From positions 186,001 through 250,000 of the forward strand of contig NZ_JBOCEG010000004.1 of NCBI RefSeq assembly GCF_050586465.1: a stretch of DNA of 64,000 bases. Direction: 5' to 3'. The position numbers were made by a program, and so were the translations under genes. The notes under the pieces are model-generated. The model saw nothing but the letters and a program-made list of their open reading frames with translations. It did no database searches and was not told the DNA's origin. Below are positions 8,904 to 16,934 of this stretch, piece by piece (position 1 is the stretch's first letter; every line of letters starts with the position of its first letter). Source of the stretch: CAJXYS01 sp913063035. GTDB taxonomy: Bacteria; Pseudomonadota; Alphaproteobacteria; Rhodobacterales; Rhodobacteraceae.

Positions 8904-10333
8904 TGCGCTCTCCCGTTGAAATGGGTGTCCTCGTAGGACCGTTCCTCGTTGATCTGGTCGGTGATCCAGAGCCGGATCTCCGTGCGTTCCGTCGTGGCGG
9001 CGGCCGTGCCTGCCGGCGCGACCACGTAGACCCGCTGCTGCAGCGTCGAGTCGGGCGGCACCGTGACGGTCGCATCGCCGCCGGCGCCCTCGACCTCGAT
9101 GTTCAGCGGGGCCTCGCTGCTGACTGACAGCCGGAACGGGCGTGCCTCGCCGTGCTTGTTGCGCAGGCGGACGTCGTAGCTGTTGCGGATCGCCCCGTCG
9201 GACAGCACGATGTTGACCGGGTTCCGGGTCTTGGCGACGGTCATGTCGATCTCGGGGCGAATGAAGAGCGCCACCACGAGCCCGAGCCCGATCGCCGCCC
9301 AGAGGACGGTATAAAGCATCGTGCGGGGACGGAAGACGTGCTTCCATACGGCCTTGGGTGGCTGCCCCTCGCGTTCGCGGGGCTCGTCGGAGAGCGCGAT
9401 GTAGTCGATCAGCCCGCGCGGCTTGCCGATCTTCTCCATCACGTCGTCACAGGCGTCGATGCAGAGCGCGCAGGTGATGCATTCGAGTTGCTGGCCGTCG
9501 CGGATGTCGATGCCCATCGGGCAGACGTTCACGCAGGCCATGCAGTCGATGCAGTCGCCCAGCTTGTCGGCCTCCGGCCCCTTGCGGTGCTTGCCGCGCG
9601 GTTCGCCACGCCATTCGCGGTAGGCCACCGTGATCGTGTCCTCGTCCATCATGGCGGCCTGGATGCGCGGCCAGGGGCAGGCATAGATACAGATCTGTTC
9701 GCGCATGAACCCGCCGAAGACGAAGGTCGTCGCGGTCAGGACGCCGATGGTGCCATAGGCGACCGGCGGCGCGTCGAAGGTCAGGAGGCTCTGCAACAGC
9801 GTGGGAGCATCCGCGAAATAGAACACCCAGGCACCGCCGGTCGCGACGGCGATCAGCAGCCAGACCGTCCATTTCGTGACCCTCAGCCGGGCCTTGCGAA
9901 AGGACATGGGCGCGTTCCAGAGCCGGACGCGCTTGTTGCGGTCGCCCTCGATCCAGCGTTCGACGAGAATGAAAAGATCGGTCCAGACCGTCTGCGGACA
10001 GGTATAGCCGCACCAGACCCGTCCAAGGGCCGAGGTGAAGAGAAAGAGCCCCAGGCCCGCCATGATCAACAGGCCGGCGATGAAATAGAACTCGTGCGGC
10101 CAGATCTCGATCCAGAAGAAGAAGAAGCGCCGGTCGGCGAGATCCACCAGCACCGCCTGGTCGGGCAGGTTGGGCCCCCGGTCCCAGCGAATCCAGGGCG
10201 TGAGATAGTAGATGCCCAGCGTTACCGCCATGATCCACCATTTCAGCGTGCGGAACTGGCCCGAGACCCGGCGCGGGAAGATCGGCTCGCGTGCGGCGTA
10301 GAGGCGGGGGGGAAGCTTTTCCGAAACGGCCAC
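8900..10333 (-). CDS. ccoG: cbb3 oxidase accessory protein CcoG (RdxA/FixG)
   Basis: About 477 residues. Several membrane segments in the N-terminal half carry RVWCGYTCPQTVW; a ferredoxin domain follows with CIDCMACVNVCPMGI and CITCALCIDACDD, two [4Fe-4S] sites; the C-terminus is the Ig-like FixG domain. CcoG reduces Cu(II) for oxidase maturation. I chose GTG at 10333 (VSEKLPPRLY after VA), because CGGAG lies 7 nt upstream; the ATG at 10396 would overlap the FNR box and lacks family homology. Confidence 0.93.
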   Translation of the reverse strand: MAVSEKLPPRLYAAREPIFPRRVSGQFRTLKWWIMAVTLGIYYLTPWIRWDRGPNLPDQAVLVDLADRRFFFFWIEIWPHEFYFIAGLLIMAGLGLFLFTSALGRVWCGYTCPQTVWTDLFILVERWIEGDRNKRVRLWNAPMSFRKARLRVTKWTVWLLIAVATGGAWVFYFADAPTLLQSLLTFDAPPVAYGTIGVLTATTFVFGGFMREQICIYACPWPRIQAAMMDEDTITVAYREWRGEPRGKHRKGPEADKLGDCIDCMACVNVCPMGIDIRDGQQLECITCALCIDACDDVMEKIGKPRGLIDYIALSDEPREREGQPPKAVWKHVFRPRTMLYTVLWAAIGLGLVVALFIRPEIDMTVAKTRNPVNIVLSDGAIRNSYDVRLRNKHGEARPFRLSVSSEAPLNIEVEGAGGDATVTVPPDSTLQQRVYVVAPAGTAAATTERTEIRLWITDQINEERSYEDTHFNGRAQ

Positions 10334-10395
10334 GAAGATACTCCGGACAGACCTGCAGGTTCGGCTCGTTTTGGCAGGGCCCGGCGCGGGTGGCA

Positions 10396-10409
10396 TTGAC
10401 CCAGATCAA
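10396..10409. promoter_or_regulatory. FNR/FnrL box upstream of ccoGHIS
   Basis: TTGACCCAGATCAA matches TTGAN6TCAA in both half-sites. It lies 63 bp upstream of the ccoG GTG, so a class II promoter (box at -41.5) would start transcription near 10361. FnrL is encoded 6.5 kb away. Inference from motif and position. Confidence 0.8.
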
Positions 10410-10410
10410 A

Positions 10411-10440
10411 ATATGCACGGCAAACCTATGATTTGCCGTG
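10411..10440 (-). terminator. Probable terminator after the LysR gene
   Basis: A perfect 9-bp inverted repeat, CACGGCAAA (10416-10424) and TTTGCCGTG (10432-10440), with loop CCTATGA. On the minus strand it is followed by CATATTTT. A second GCCCCGG/CCGGGGC hairpin lies at 10444-10464, right at the LysR stop. Together they separate lysR from the FNR-driven ccoG promoter. Confidence 0.6.
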
Positions 10441-10464
10441 CCTGCCCCGGAAAGGCGCCGGGGC

Positions 10465-11340
10465 TCAGGCCGCGGCCTGCCGGCGCAGCCAGGCGGCGAA
10501 GGCCTTGGCAGAGGGGCGCAGGACGCCCGGGCGGGTCACGATGTGATACCCCGATCCCGGCTGCGGTTCCTCGAAGAGCACGCGCAACCGGCCAGCCGCG
10601 ATATCGTCCTCGATGAAGGCGCGGGTCGTGGCCGAGATTCCGGTGCCGCGCCGGACGCCGTCCAGAACCAGGTTGCCCGGCACATGGGTCATGGTGCGGA
10701 CGCGTCCCTCTGTCACGCCCATGCGCTTCAGCCAGTCGGTGACCTCGGTGGTGCCGAGTTCCTGCAGCCAGGGATAGTCCAGCAACTCCGCCGGGGTGCG
10801 GATGTCACGATCGCCGATCAGGCTGCGGCTGGCGACGATGGCGAGATCGGTCGACAGCAACTGCGCGCAGTCCAGCCCCGGCCAGTCGCCGCGCCCGAAA
10901 CGGATCGCGATATCGATGCCGCCCGGCTCCAGCGCGACCAGTTGCGGGGTCGGGTTCAGCATGACGTCGATCTCGGGGTGGCGGCCATGGAAATCCGCGA
11001 TCCGGGGCAGGAGCCAGTTGGCCGCGAAGGTCGGGGTGGTGGAGACCTGCAGAGGCCGGTCGGCGTCGGCGCCGGTGATGTCGTCGACCTCGCGTCCGAT
11101 GGCCGCGAAAGCGCCGCTCAGCGTGTCGGCGAGCCGTGCACCCGCCGGGGTCAGCTCAAGGCTGCGGCCGGATTTCTCGACCAGCCGCAGGCCGAGATGG
11201 GCTTCGAGCGCGCGCACCTGCTGGCCGACCGCCGCATGGCTGACATTGAGCGCCGTGCCGGCGGCGGAGAGGCTGCCATGTTCGGCCAGGGCGGCGAAGG
11301 CGCGGAGCGCGTGGAGCGGGGGGAGGCGACGCCAGTTCAT
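10465..11340 (-). CDS. LysR family transcriptional regulator (GcvA-like)
   Basis: A 291-residue regulator: winged helix at residues about 8-65 (LHALRAFAALAEHGSLSAAG), then a substrate-binding domain starting LQVSTTPTFAANWLLPR, the pattern of the GcvA/AmpR subgroup. Effector unknown. It is inserted between ccoNOQP and ccoGHIS and lies opposite a tiny ORF; a repeated 12-mer in the shared upstream region may be its binding site. Not a known part of the cbb3 locus, so a link to respiration is only positional. Confidence 0.88.
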   Translation of the reverse strand: MNWRRLPPLHALRAFAALAEHGSLSAAGTALNVSHAAVGQQVRALEAHLGLRLVEKSGRSLELTPAGARLADTLSGAFAAIGREVDDITGADADRPLQVSTTPTFAANWLLPRIADFHGRHPEIDVMLNPTPQLVALEPGGIDIAIRFGRGDWPGLDCAQLLSTDLAIVASRSLIGDRDIRTPAELLDYPWLQELGTTEVTDWLKRMGVTEGRVRTMTHVPGNLVLDGVRRGTGISATTRAFIEDDIAAGRLRVLFEEPQPGSGYHIVTRPGVLRPSAKAFAAWLRRQAAA

Positions 11341-11342
11341 CT

Positions 11343-11469
11343 GAAAGCCAGACTTTCATGTTGGAATTTTTCCTGACTCGCAATCTGGACCCTTTGGGGC
11401 GATATGCAAGGGCAGATACCACAGGAAAGGAGGCCCGCCATGATCGGGATCTACGCTCAGACTTTCATG
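11343..11469. promoter_or_regulatory. LysR promoter region with inverted and direct repeats
   Basis: GAAAG(N5)CTTTC at 11343-11357 sits just upstream of lysR. The 12-mer CAGACTTTCATG within it (11349-11360) recurs exactly at 11458-11469, inside the small divergent ORF. Spaced repeats around a divergent promoter suit LysR autoregulation. Inference only. Confidence 0.4.
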
Positions 11470-11544
11470 ATTGCATCGCGCGCCGAGGCCTCTTCGCAGG
11501 CGGCTGGCGGCGGGTGGCGCCGGATCTTTTCCCGCAAGGGCTGA
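11440..11544 (+). CDS. Candidate 34-residue small protein
   Basis: Divergent from the LysR gene. ATG at 11440 follows a very strong ribosome-binding site (AGGAAAGGAGG at 11423-11433). The product starts MIGIYAQTFMIASRAEASS and ends with a basic WRRIFSRKG tail; no family is recognised. It could be a LysR target, a leader peptide or simply a chance ORF. The strong Shine-Dalgarno is the main argument. The rest of 11341-11640 holds only the promoter repeats and the ccoNOQP terminator. Confidence 0.4.
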   Translation: MIGIYAQTFMIASRAEASSQAAGGGWRRIFSRKG

Positions 11545-11549
11545 CCCGG

Positions 11550-11603
11550 AAAAAAAGCACCGGCCCCCCCGAGAAACGCGCGAACAGGAAAAGGGGCCGG
11601 TGC
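11550..11603 (-). terminator. Rho-independent terminator of ccoNOQP
   Basis: GCACCGGCCCC (11557-11567) pairs with GGGGCCGGTGC (11593-11603), an 11-bp stem. On the minus strand the stem is followed by seven U (A-run 11550-11556). It lies about 40 bp after the ccoP stop. Confidence 0.85.
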
Positions 11604-11640
11604 AGTGCCGGGGGAACGTGCCCCCGGGTTCGGGAGAAAC

Positions 11641-12498
11641 TTATTCCCCGCCGCCCAACTGGTGGACGTAGAGCGTGACCTGGTCGATCTCGGCTTCCGT
11701 CAGACGCTCGTTCCAGGGCGGCATCACGCCGAAGCGGCTGTAGGCCACCGTTTCGGTCAGCGTCTCGACGTCCCCGCCATAGAGCCAGATGGCGTCGGTG
11801 AGGTTCGGCGCGCCCTGGAAGGTGTCGCCGGTGCCGTCTTCCATGTGGCAGGCGGCGCAGTTGTCCAGGTAGACGGTCTCGCCCGCGGCAGCCAGGTCGG
11901 CGTCGTGCTCCTGGCCGGACATCTGCCGGACATAATGCACGACCTCGCTGATCTGCTGTTCCTCGAGGATCTCGCCGAAGGCCGGCATCTGCGACCAGCG
12001 GGCGTCGGGATCCTGCTCGTTCCGGATGCCATGGGCGACGGTGTATTCGATCTCCTCCAGCGAGCCGCCCCAGAGCCAGGCGTCATCCAGCAGGTTCGGG
12101 TAGCCCTTGGCCCCCGCCGCGCCGGAACCGTGGCACTGCGCGCACCAGGTGCGGAACACCGCCGCGCCGCCGTTGACGGCGTAGCTGTGCAGCTCGGCGT
12201 CATCGGGGACGGTGGCCAGCTCGGTCGCGACCAGCTTCTGGTCAAGCGGGGCGTTCATCTCTTCGAAGCGCTGGATTTCCTCGGCGACCTCGGCCCGGGT
12301 GCTGTAGCCGAGCAGGCCGGGGGTGGCCTCCTTGATCAGCGGCCAGGCCGGGTAGGCGATGGTGTAGGCCACGCCCCAGATGATCGTGGCGTAGAAAGTC
12401 CAGAGCCACCAGCGCGGCATGGGGTTGTCGTATTCCTTGATCCCGTCCCACTCGTGGCCGGTGGTATCCGGTTCCTGGTTTTCGGTTTTCTTGCTCAT
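11641..12498 (-). CDS. ccoP: cbb3 oxidase di-heme subunit CcoP
   Basis: A 285-residue membrane-anchored cytochrome c. NPMPRWWLWTFYATIIWG is the conserved entry into a single membrane helix (about 27-50). Two heme c sites follow: CAQCH (119-123) and CAACH (214-218), each with a later Met ligand. It passes electrons from soluble or membrane cytochrome c to CcoO and CcoN. Its ATG overlaps the ccoQ stop by 4 nt. Confidence 0.97.
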   Translation of the reverse strand: MSKKTENQEPDTTGHEWDGIKEYDNPMPRWWLWTFYATIIWGVAYTIAYPAWPLIKEATPGLLGYSTRAEVAEEIQRFEEMNAPLDQKLVATELATVPDDAELHSYAVNGGAAVFRTWCAQCHGSGAAGAKGYPNLLDDAWLWGGSLEEIEYTVAHGIRNEQDPDARWSQMPAFGEILEEQQISEVVHYVRQMSGQEHDADLAAAGETVYLDNCAACHMEDGTGDTFQGAPNLTDAIWLYGGDVETLTETVAYSRFGVMPPWNERLTEAEIDQVTLYVHQLGGGE

Positions 12499-12707
12499 TT
12501 CCGCGTCTCCTTGGACCGATCACCGTCCCCGTGAGAGTCGGTGTCCGCGGGTTTGTCTTCATGCCGGAAGGGAATGTTGGCGATGTCGCGATGCTTCGCC
12601 CGGCTGCCCGGGCGAAACGCCCAGACAACCACGCCGAGGAAGAAGAGCAGCAGGAAAAGCATCATCCAGCTGTCGGCGAATTGGCGAAGGATCGAGTAGG
12701 TCTCCAT
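12495..12707 (-). CDS. ccoQ: cbb3 oxidase subunit CcoQ
   Basis: A 70-residue single-span protein: METYSILRQFADSWMMLF leads into one membrane helix, then VVWAFRPGSRAKHRDIANIPF and a hydrophilic acidic tail, the CcoQ/FixQ pattern. It stabilises CcoP association. It lies 10 bp after ccoO and overlaps ccoP. Confidence 0.94.
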   Translation of the reverse strand: METYSILRQFADSWMMLFLLLFFLGVVVWAFRPGSRAKHRDIANIPFRHEDKPADTDSHGDGDRSKETRK

Positions 12708-12717
12708 TCCCGTCTCC

Positions 12718-13443
12718 TCAGCGGTTCGCGACCGGGGTGAAGGTGGAGAAGTCCACCAGCGTGCCCAGCATCTGGAGATAGGCGATCAGCGCGTCCATCT
12801 CGGTCAGCTCGGGCTGCCCGTCAAAATTGCGAACCTGTGCTTTCGGATAGCGCGCCAGCAGGCCGTCGGTGTCGCCGAAGGGCTCCACCTGAACCCGGAA
12901 GTCGGCCACGGCGTTCTCGAGCATCTCGTCGGTGTAGGGCACCCCGACCATGCGGTTGGTCCGCATCAGATCCTCGATGTATTCGCCGTCGATCTCGCGG
13001 TTCATCAGGAAGCCGTATTTCGGCATCACCGATTCCGGCACCACGGACTGCGGATCGATCATGTGATCGACATGCCACTCGTCCGAGTAGCGGCCGCCGA
13101 CGCGGGCCAGGTCCGGCCCGGTCCGCTTGGAGCCCCACTGGAACGGGTGGTCGTACATCGACTCCGCCGCCAGGCTGTAATGGCCGTAACGCTCGACCTC
13201 GTCGCGCATCGGGCGGATCATCTGGCTGTGGCAGACGTAGCAGCCCTCGCGGATGTAGATGTCGCGCCCGGCCAGTTCCAGCGGTGCGTAGGGGCGCATG
13301 CCCTTCACCTTCTCGATCGTGTTCTGCAGGTAGAACAGGGGCACGATCTCGACGATGCCGCCGACGGTGACCACCAGGAAGCTGAGAACGAGCAACAGCG
13401 TCGCGTTCTTCTCGATTACCTTATGCTTGCTGAGAATGGACAT
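12718..13443 (-). CDS. ccoO: cbb3 oxidase mono-heme subunit CcoO
   Basis: About 241 residues: one N-terminal membrane helix (ATLLLVLSFLVVTVGGIVEI), then a periplasmic cytochrome c domain with CYVCH (68-72) in REGCYVCHSQMIRPMR. Start chosen at 13443 (MSILSKHK), seven bases after GGAGGG and matching family N-termini; an ATG at 13458 overlapping the ccoN stop (ATGA) would add five residues and cannot be excluded. Confidence 0.96.
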   Translation of the reverse strand: MSILSKHKVIEKNATLLLVLSFLVVTVGGIVEIVPLFYLQNTIEKVKGMRPYAPLELAGRDIYIREGCYVCHSQMIRPMRDEVERYGHYSLAAESMYDHPFQWGSKRTGPDLARVGGRYSDEWHVDHMIDPQSVVPESVMPKYGFLMNREIDGEYIEDLMRTNRMVGVPYTDEMLENAVADFRVQVEPFGDTDGLLARYPKAQVRNFDGQPELTEMDALIAYLQMLGTLVDFSTFTPVANR

Positions 13444-13454
13444 CCGGCCCTCCT

Positions 13455-15056
13455 TCATTCAGCCGGAGCCGCGGCCGGGGCAGAGGCTTTCGCCTGCCCG
13501 CGAACGACGGTCATCCAGAGGTTGTAGCACATGATCAGTGCCCCGGCGATGTAGAGCACCCCGCCAAGCGCGCGGACGACGTACATCGGGAACTTGGCGC
13601 TCACGGTGTCGGCGAAGGCGTTGACCAGGAAGCCCTGGCTGTCGACCTCGCGCCACATCAGGCCTTCCATGATGCCCGTGACCCACATCGACGCGGCGTA
13701 GAGCACGATGCCGATGGTGGCGAGCCAGAAGTGCCAGGACACCAGGCTGAGCGAATAGAGCCGCTCGCGGTTCCAGAGCCGCGGCACCAGGAAGTAGAGC
13801 GCGCCGAAGGTGATCATGCCGTTCCAGCCGAGCGCACCGGAGTGCACGTGGCCGATCGTCCAGTCGGTGTAGTGGCTGAGCGAGTTCACCGCCTTGATCG
13901 ACATCATCGGGCCCTCGAAGGTGGACATGCCGTAGAAGCCGACCGAGACGACCATCATCCGGATGATCGGGTCGGTGCGCAGCTTGTCCCAGGCGCCCGA
14001 GAGCGTCATCAGGCCGTTGATCATGCCGCCCCAGCTGGGCATCCAGAGCACGACCGAGAACACCATGCCGAGCGTCGAGGCCCAGTCGGGCAGCGCCGTG
14101 TAGTGCAGGTGGTGCGGGCCGGCCCAGATATAGAGGAAGATCAGCGCCCAGAAGTGCACGATCGACAGCTTGTAGCTGTAGACCGGGCGTTCGGCCTGCT
14201 TCGGCACGAAGTAGTACATCATCCCGAGGAAGCCCGCCGTCAGGAAGAAGCCCACCGCGTTGTGGCCGTACCACCACTGGGTCATGGCGTCCTGCACGCC
14301 CGAGAAGACCTGCACCGACTTCGAGCCGAAGAGCGACACCGGGATCGACAGGTTGTTGAAGACGTGCAGCATGGCGATCGTGACGATGAACGAGAGGTAG
14401 AACCAGTTCGCCACGTAGATGTGGGGTTCCTTCCGCTTGATGATCGTGCCGAGGAACACGGCCAGGTAGACCACCCAGACGATGGTCAGCCACCAGTCGA
14501 CGTACCATTCGGGCTCGGCGTATTCCTTGGACTGCGTGGCGCCCAGCAGGTAACCGGTCGCGGCCAGGACGATGACCAGCTGGTAGCCCCAGAACACGAA
14601 CCAGGCGAGGTTGCCGCCCCAGAGCCGGGCGGCGCTGGTGCGCTGGACAACGTAGAACGAGGTCGCGATCAGCGCGTTGCCGCCGAAGGCGAAGATCACG
14701 GCCGAGGTGTGCAGCGGCCGCAGCCGCCCGAAGTTCATGTAGCCTTGCGCCCACTCGAAGTTGAGCTGCGGAAAGGCCAGCTGGAATGCGATGAAGGTTC
14801 CGACCAGGAAGCCAACGACGCCCCACAGGGCGGTCGCGATCACGCCGTAGCGCACGACGCCGTCCATGTAGCCGGTTTCGACGGCCGCCGGTTTTGGCTC
14901 GTCTGTCCTGCGGAGCACCCACAGGAAAAGCCCGCCTGCCACCAGCATGATCGTCAAAGCGTTCACCAGGTAGGCAAGGTCACGGGCGTAGTTGGCCGCG
15001 ATCGCCGCCAGAAGCGCGATCACTGCCAGAAGAGCGAGTTTGAGATAATCCCACAT
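13455..15056 (-). CDS. ccoN: cbb3 cytochrome c oxidase catalytic subunit CcoN
   Basis: A 533-residue heme-copper oxidase subunit I of the C-type, with about 12-14 membrane helices. Landmarks: RPLHTSAVIFAFGGNAL (low-spin heme His), WWYGHNAVGFFLTAGF (CuB His region with the cross-linked Tyr further on) and DWTIGHVHSGALGWNG (heme ligands). This is the high-affinity oxygen-reducing site used at low oxygen. The ATG at 15056 (MWDYLKLA) is family-typical; upstream codons to 15158 are promoter. An FNR box lies about 100 bp upstream. Confidence 0.97.
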   Translation of the reverse strand: MWDYLKLALLAVIALLAAIAANYARDLAYLVNALTIMLVAGGLFLWVLRRTDEPKPAAVETGYMDGVVRYGVIATALWGVVGFLVGTFIAFQLAFPQLNFEWAQGYMNFGRLRPLHTSAVIFAFGGNALIATSFYVVQRTSAARLWGGNLAWFVFWGYQLVIVLAATGYLLGATQSKEYAEPEWYVDWWLTIVWVVYLAVFLGTIIKRKEPHIYVANWFYLSFIVTIAMLHVFNNLSIPVSLFGSKSVQVFSGVQDAMTQWWYGHNAVGFFLTAGFLGMMYYFVPKQAERPVYSYKLSIVHFWALIFLYIWAGPHHLHYTALPDWASTLGMVFSVVLWMPSWGGMINGLMTLSGAWDKLRTDPIIRMMVVSVGFYGMSTFEGPMMSIKAVNSLSHYTDWTIGHVHSGALGWNGMITFGALYFLVPRLWNRERLYSLSLVSWHFWLATIGIVLYAASMWVTGIMEGLMWREVDSQGFLVNAFADTVSAKFPMYVVRALGGVLYIAGALIMCYNLWMTVVRGQAKASAPAAAPAE

Positions 15057-15149
15057 CGCACGTCCCCTAGTTATATTTCGCAACCGAATCCACGCCCGGT
15101 CACGCACGGTTTCTACGCCGCGAACCTGCCGATCGCGTCGCGGCTTGCC

Positions 15150-15163
15150 TTGATCCATGTCAA
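15150..15163. promoter_or_regulatory. FNR/FnrL box, ccoN-proximal
   Basis: TTGATCCATGTCAA, a TTGAN6TCAA palindrome. Centred 100 bp upstream of the ccoN ATG; a class II promoter would start near 15115 and leave a leader of about 60 nt. Positional inference. Confidence 0.8.
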
Positions 15164-15181
15164 AAGGGCCGTGGACGCACT

Positions 15182-15195
15182 TTGACCCATATCAA
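15182..15195. promoter_or_regulatory. FNR/FnrL box, usp-proximal
   Basis: TTGACCCATATCAA, centred about 68 bp upstream of the universal stress protein ATG. At -41.5 it predicts transcription starting near 15230, just ahead of the GGGAG ribosome site at 15242. It is 32 bp, close to three helical turns, from the neighbouring box. Confidence 0.8.
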
Positions 15196-15256
15196 GGAAG
15201 CCTCGATAGTGGGCGCCTAGCGTGCAAAAACCAACGCGAATGGGAGAAAACGCGAC

Positions 15257-16093
15257 ATGGCCTACAAATCGATACTGACGGTCACACTTGGCGAGACGGT
15301 GAAGCCCGAGGCGCTCGACTCGGCGGTGCAGATTGCCCGTCAGGAAGGCGGGCACCTCGACGTGCTGTGCCTCGGGGTCGATCGTGTTCAGGTGGGCTAT
15401 TATTTCGACACCGCGTCGCCGGCCCTGCTCGAACAGGGCATCGCGAGGGCCCGCGAAGAGGCGCAGGCGGCACATGACGCCGTCGAGGCGCGGCTCAAGG
15501 GCGAGGACATTCCCTATGCCGTGCGCGCCGCCGTGGTCCAGATCGGCGCGATCGCCGAGGTTGTCGGGCAGACCGCCCGCTACAATGATCTCGTGGTGCT
15601 CTCGAAGCCCTATGGCGGCGATAACGAGGTCGAGGACGCCGCCGTTCTCGAGGCCGCGCTTTTCGAGGGTAACGCCCCGGTGCTCGTCGTGCCGGGCAAG
15701 CCGATGGCGCGCTTTGGCAAGAAGGTGGTGATCGGCTGGAACGAAAGCGTCGAGGCGCTGTCGGCGATCCGCGCCGCGATGCCGATTCTCCAGGCCGCCG
15801 ACGAGGTCGACGTGGCGATCATCGATCCTTACCAGCACGCCTCGGAACAGGCCGACCCGGGGGCCGAGCTTTGCCGCATGCTGTCGCGCCACGACATCTC
15901 GGTCGAGGCCTCGGTGCTGCCCAAGACCATGCCGAAGGTGTCGGACGTGCTGATGCGCCACGCCACGGACGAGGGCGCCGACCTGATCGTGATGGGGGCC
16001 TACGGGCACTCGCGCTTCCGCGAGTCGATCCTCGGCGGTGCGACCCGCGACATGCTGGCCGAATCCGAGCTTCCGGTGCTGATGGCCCACTGA
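15257..16093 (+). CDS. Tandem-domain universal stress protein (UspA family)
   Basis: A 278-residue cytoplasmic protein of two Usp folds. The first (about 1-140) is degenerate; the second ends with GAYGHSRFRESILGGATRDML, the ATP-binding G2xG9G(S/T)-type signature. Divergent from ccoN with an FNR box in its promoter, it is probably an oxygen-limitation stress protein. Ribosome site GGGAG lies about 10 nt upstream. Precise role unknown. Confidence 0.88.
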   Translation: MAYKSILTVTLGETVKPEALDSAVQIARQEGGHLDVLCLGVDRVQVGYYFDTASPALLEQGIARAREEAQAAHDAVEARLKGEDIPYAVRAAVVQIGAIAEVVGQTARYNDLVVLSKPYGGDNEVEDAAVLEAALFEGNAPVLVVPGKPMARFGKKVVIGWNESVEALSAIRAAMPILQAADEVDVAIIDPYQHASEQADPGAELCRMLSRHDISVEASVLPKTMPKVSDVLMRHATDEGADLIVMGAYGHSRFRESILGGATRDMLAESELPVLMAH

Positions 16094-16103
16094 CCCGGGC
16101 CAG

Positions 16104-16122
16104 GCGGGGGCGCTGCCCCCGC
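16104..16122. terminator. Hairpin between usp and fnrL
   Basis: GCGGGGGC and GCCCCCGC enclose GCT between the two convergent stops. Strong stem but no U-run; possibly a bidirectional or Rho-assisted end. Confidence 0.4.
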
Positions 16123-16131
16123 GCGTTCGGA

Positions 16132-16878
16132 TCACGCGATCAGGCCACCATCCGTGTCGTCGCCGGTTTCCTCGATCAGGCGCTGGAAATCCGGCACGGT
16201 GACGTGGCGGTTGCCCTCGATCTGGATCACGCCGTCGCGCTTCAGTGCCGAGATCTGGCGACTGACGGTCTCGAGCGTCAAGCCGAGGTAATCCGCCATC
16301 GCCTCGCGTGTCAGGGGCAGGTCGAAGACCAGCCGGCCATCAGCCGTCGACATGTTGAGGCTGGCGTCCCGGCGCCCGATGATCGCGAGCAGGCTCGCGA
16401 TCTTCTCGCGGGCCGTCTTGCGGCCGAGGATCAGCATCCATTCCCGCGCCGCGTCGAGCTCGTCGAGCGTCATTTCCAGCAGCCTCTGGTTGATGGACGG
16501 CGTCGAGCGCAGGAGTTCTTCGAACGGGCCCTTGCGGAAACAGCACAGCGTGATCTTGCTGGTGGCCACCACGTCGTAAGGCGCGGTCTCGCGGCCAGGG
16601 CGGCCCAGGAAATCGCTGGGCAAAAGCAGCCCCACCATCTGCCGCCGCCCGTCTTCCATGGTATGGGACAAAGTCGCGATCCCCGTCACCACGGAGGCCA
16701 CGAAATCCATTTCGTCACCCGCCCAAACGATCGTCTGGCCGGGCGTAAAGTCTCTGTAATACTTGATACGGTCGAGGACATCGAGCTCGTCCTGCTCGCA
16801 ACGCGAGCAGACGGCCCGATGACGTATCGGGCAGCTAGAGCACTTGACGTGGACCTCGGCCAAGCCGGTATCGGCCAT
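16132..16878 (-). CDS. fnrL: FNR-type oxygen-sensing regulator FnrL
   Basis: About 248 residues of the CRP/FNR family. Cysteines at 13, 16, 24 and 27 (CSSCPIRHRAVCSRC) plus a central pair at 112-113 (LCCF) can hold an oxygen-labile [4Fe-4S] cluster. The cAMP-like beta-roll follows, then a winged helix whose recognition helix LTLETVSRQ keeps the ExxSR residues that read TTGA. Start taken at 16878, preceded by GAGGAA; the longer frame to 16929 would run through an FNR box. Likely master regulator of the cco, usp and hemN promoters here. Confidence 0.94.
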   Translation of the reverse strand: MADTGLAEVHVKCSSCPIRHRAVCSRCEQDELDVLDRIKYYRDFTPGQTIVWAGDEMDFVASVVTGIATLSHTMEDGRRQMVGLLLPSDFLGRPGRETAPYDVVATSKITLCCFRKGPFEELLRSTPSINQRLLEMTLDELDAAREWMLILGRKTAREKIASLLAIIGRRDASLNMSTADGRLVFDLPLTREAMADYLGLTLETVSRQISALKRDGVIQIEGNRHVTVPDFQRLIEETGDDTDGGLIA

Positions 16879-16890
16879 GACTTCCTCGGT

Positions 16891-16904
16891 TTGATTTCGA
16901 TCAA
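16891..16904. promoter_or_regulatory. FNR/FnrL box between fnrL and hemN
   Basis: TTGATTTCGATCAA is a perfect palindrome matching the consensus. It lies 13 bp from the fnrL ATG (suiting negative autoregulation) and 30-36 bp from the two candidate hemN ATGs (suiting activation with a very short or absent leader; CATAAG at 16927-16932 is a possible -10). Confidence 0.85.
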
Positions 16905-16934
16905 GGATGATCGGCGCGTTTACACTCATAAGGT

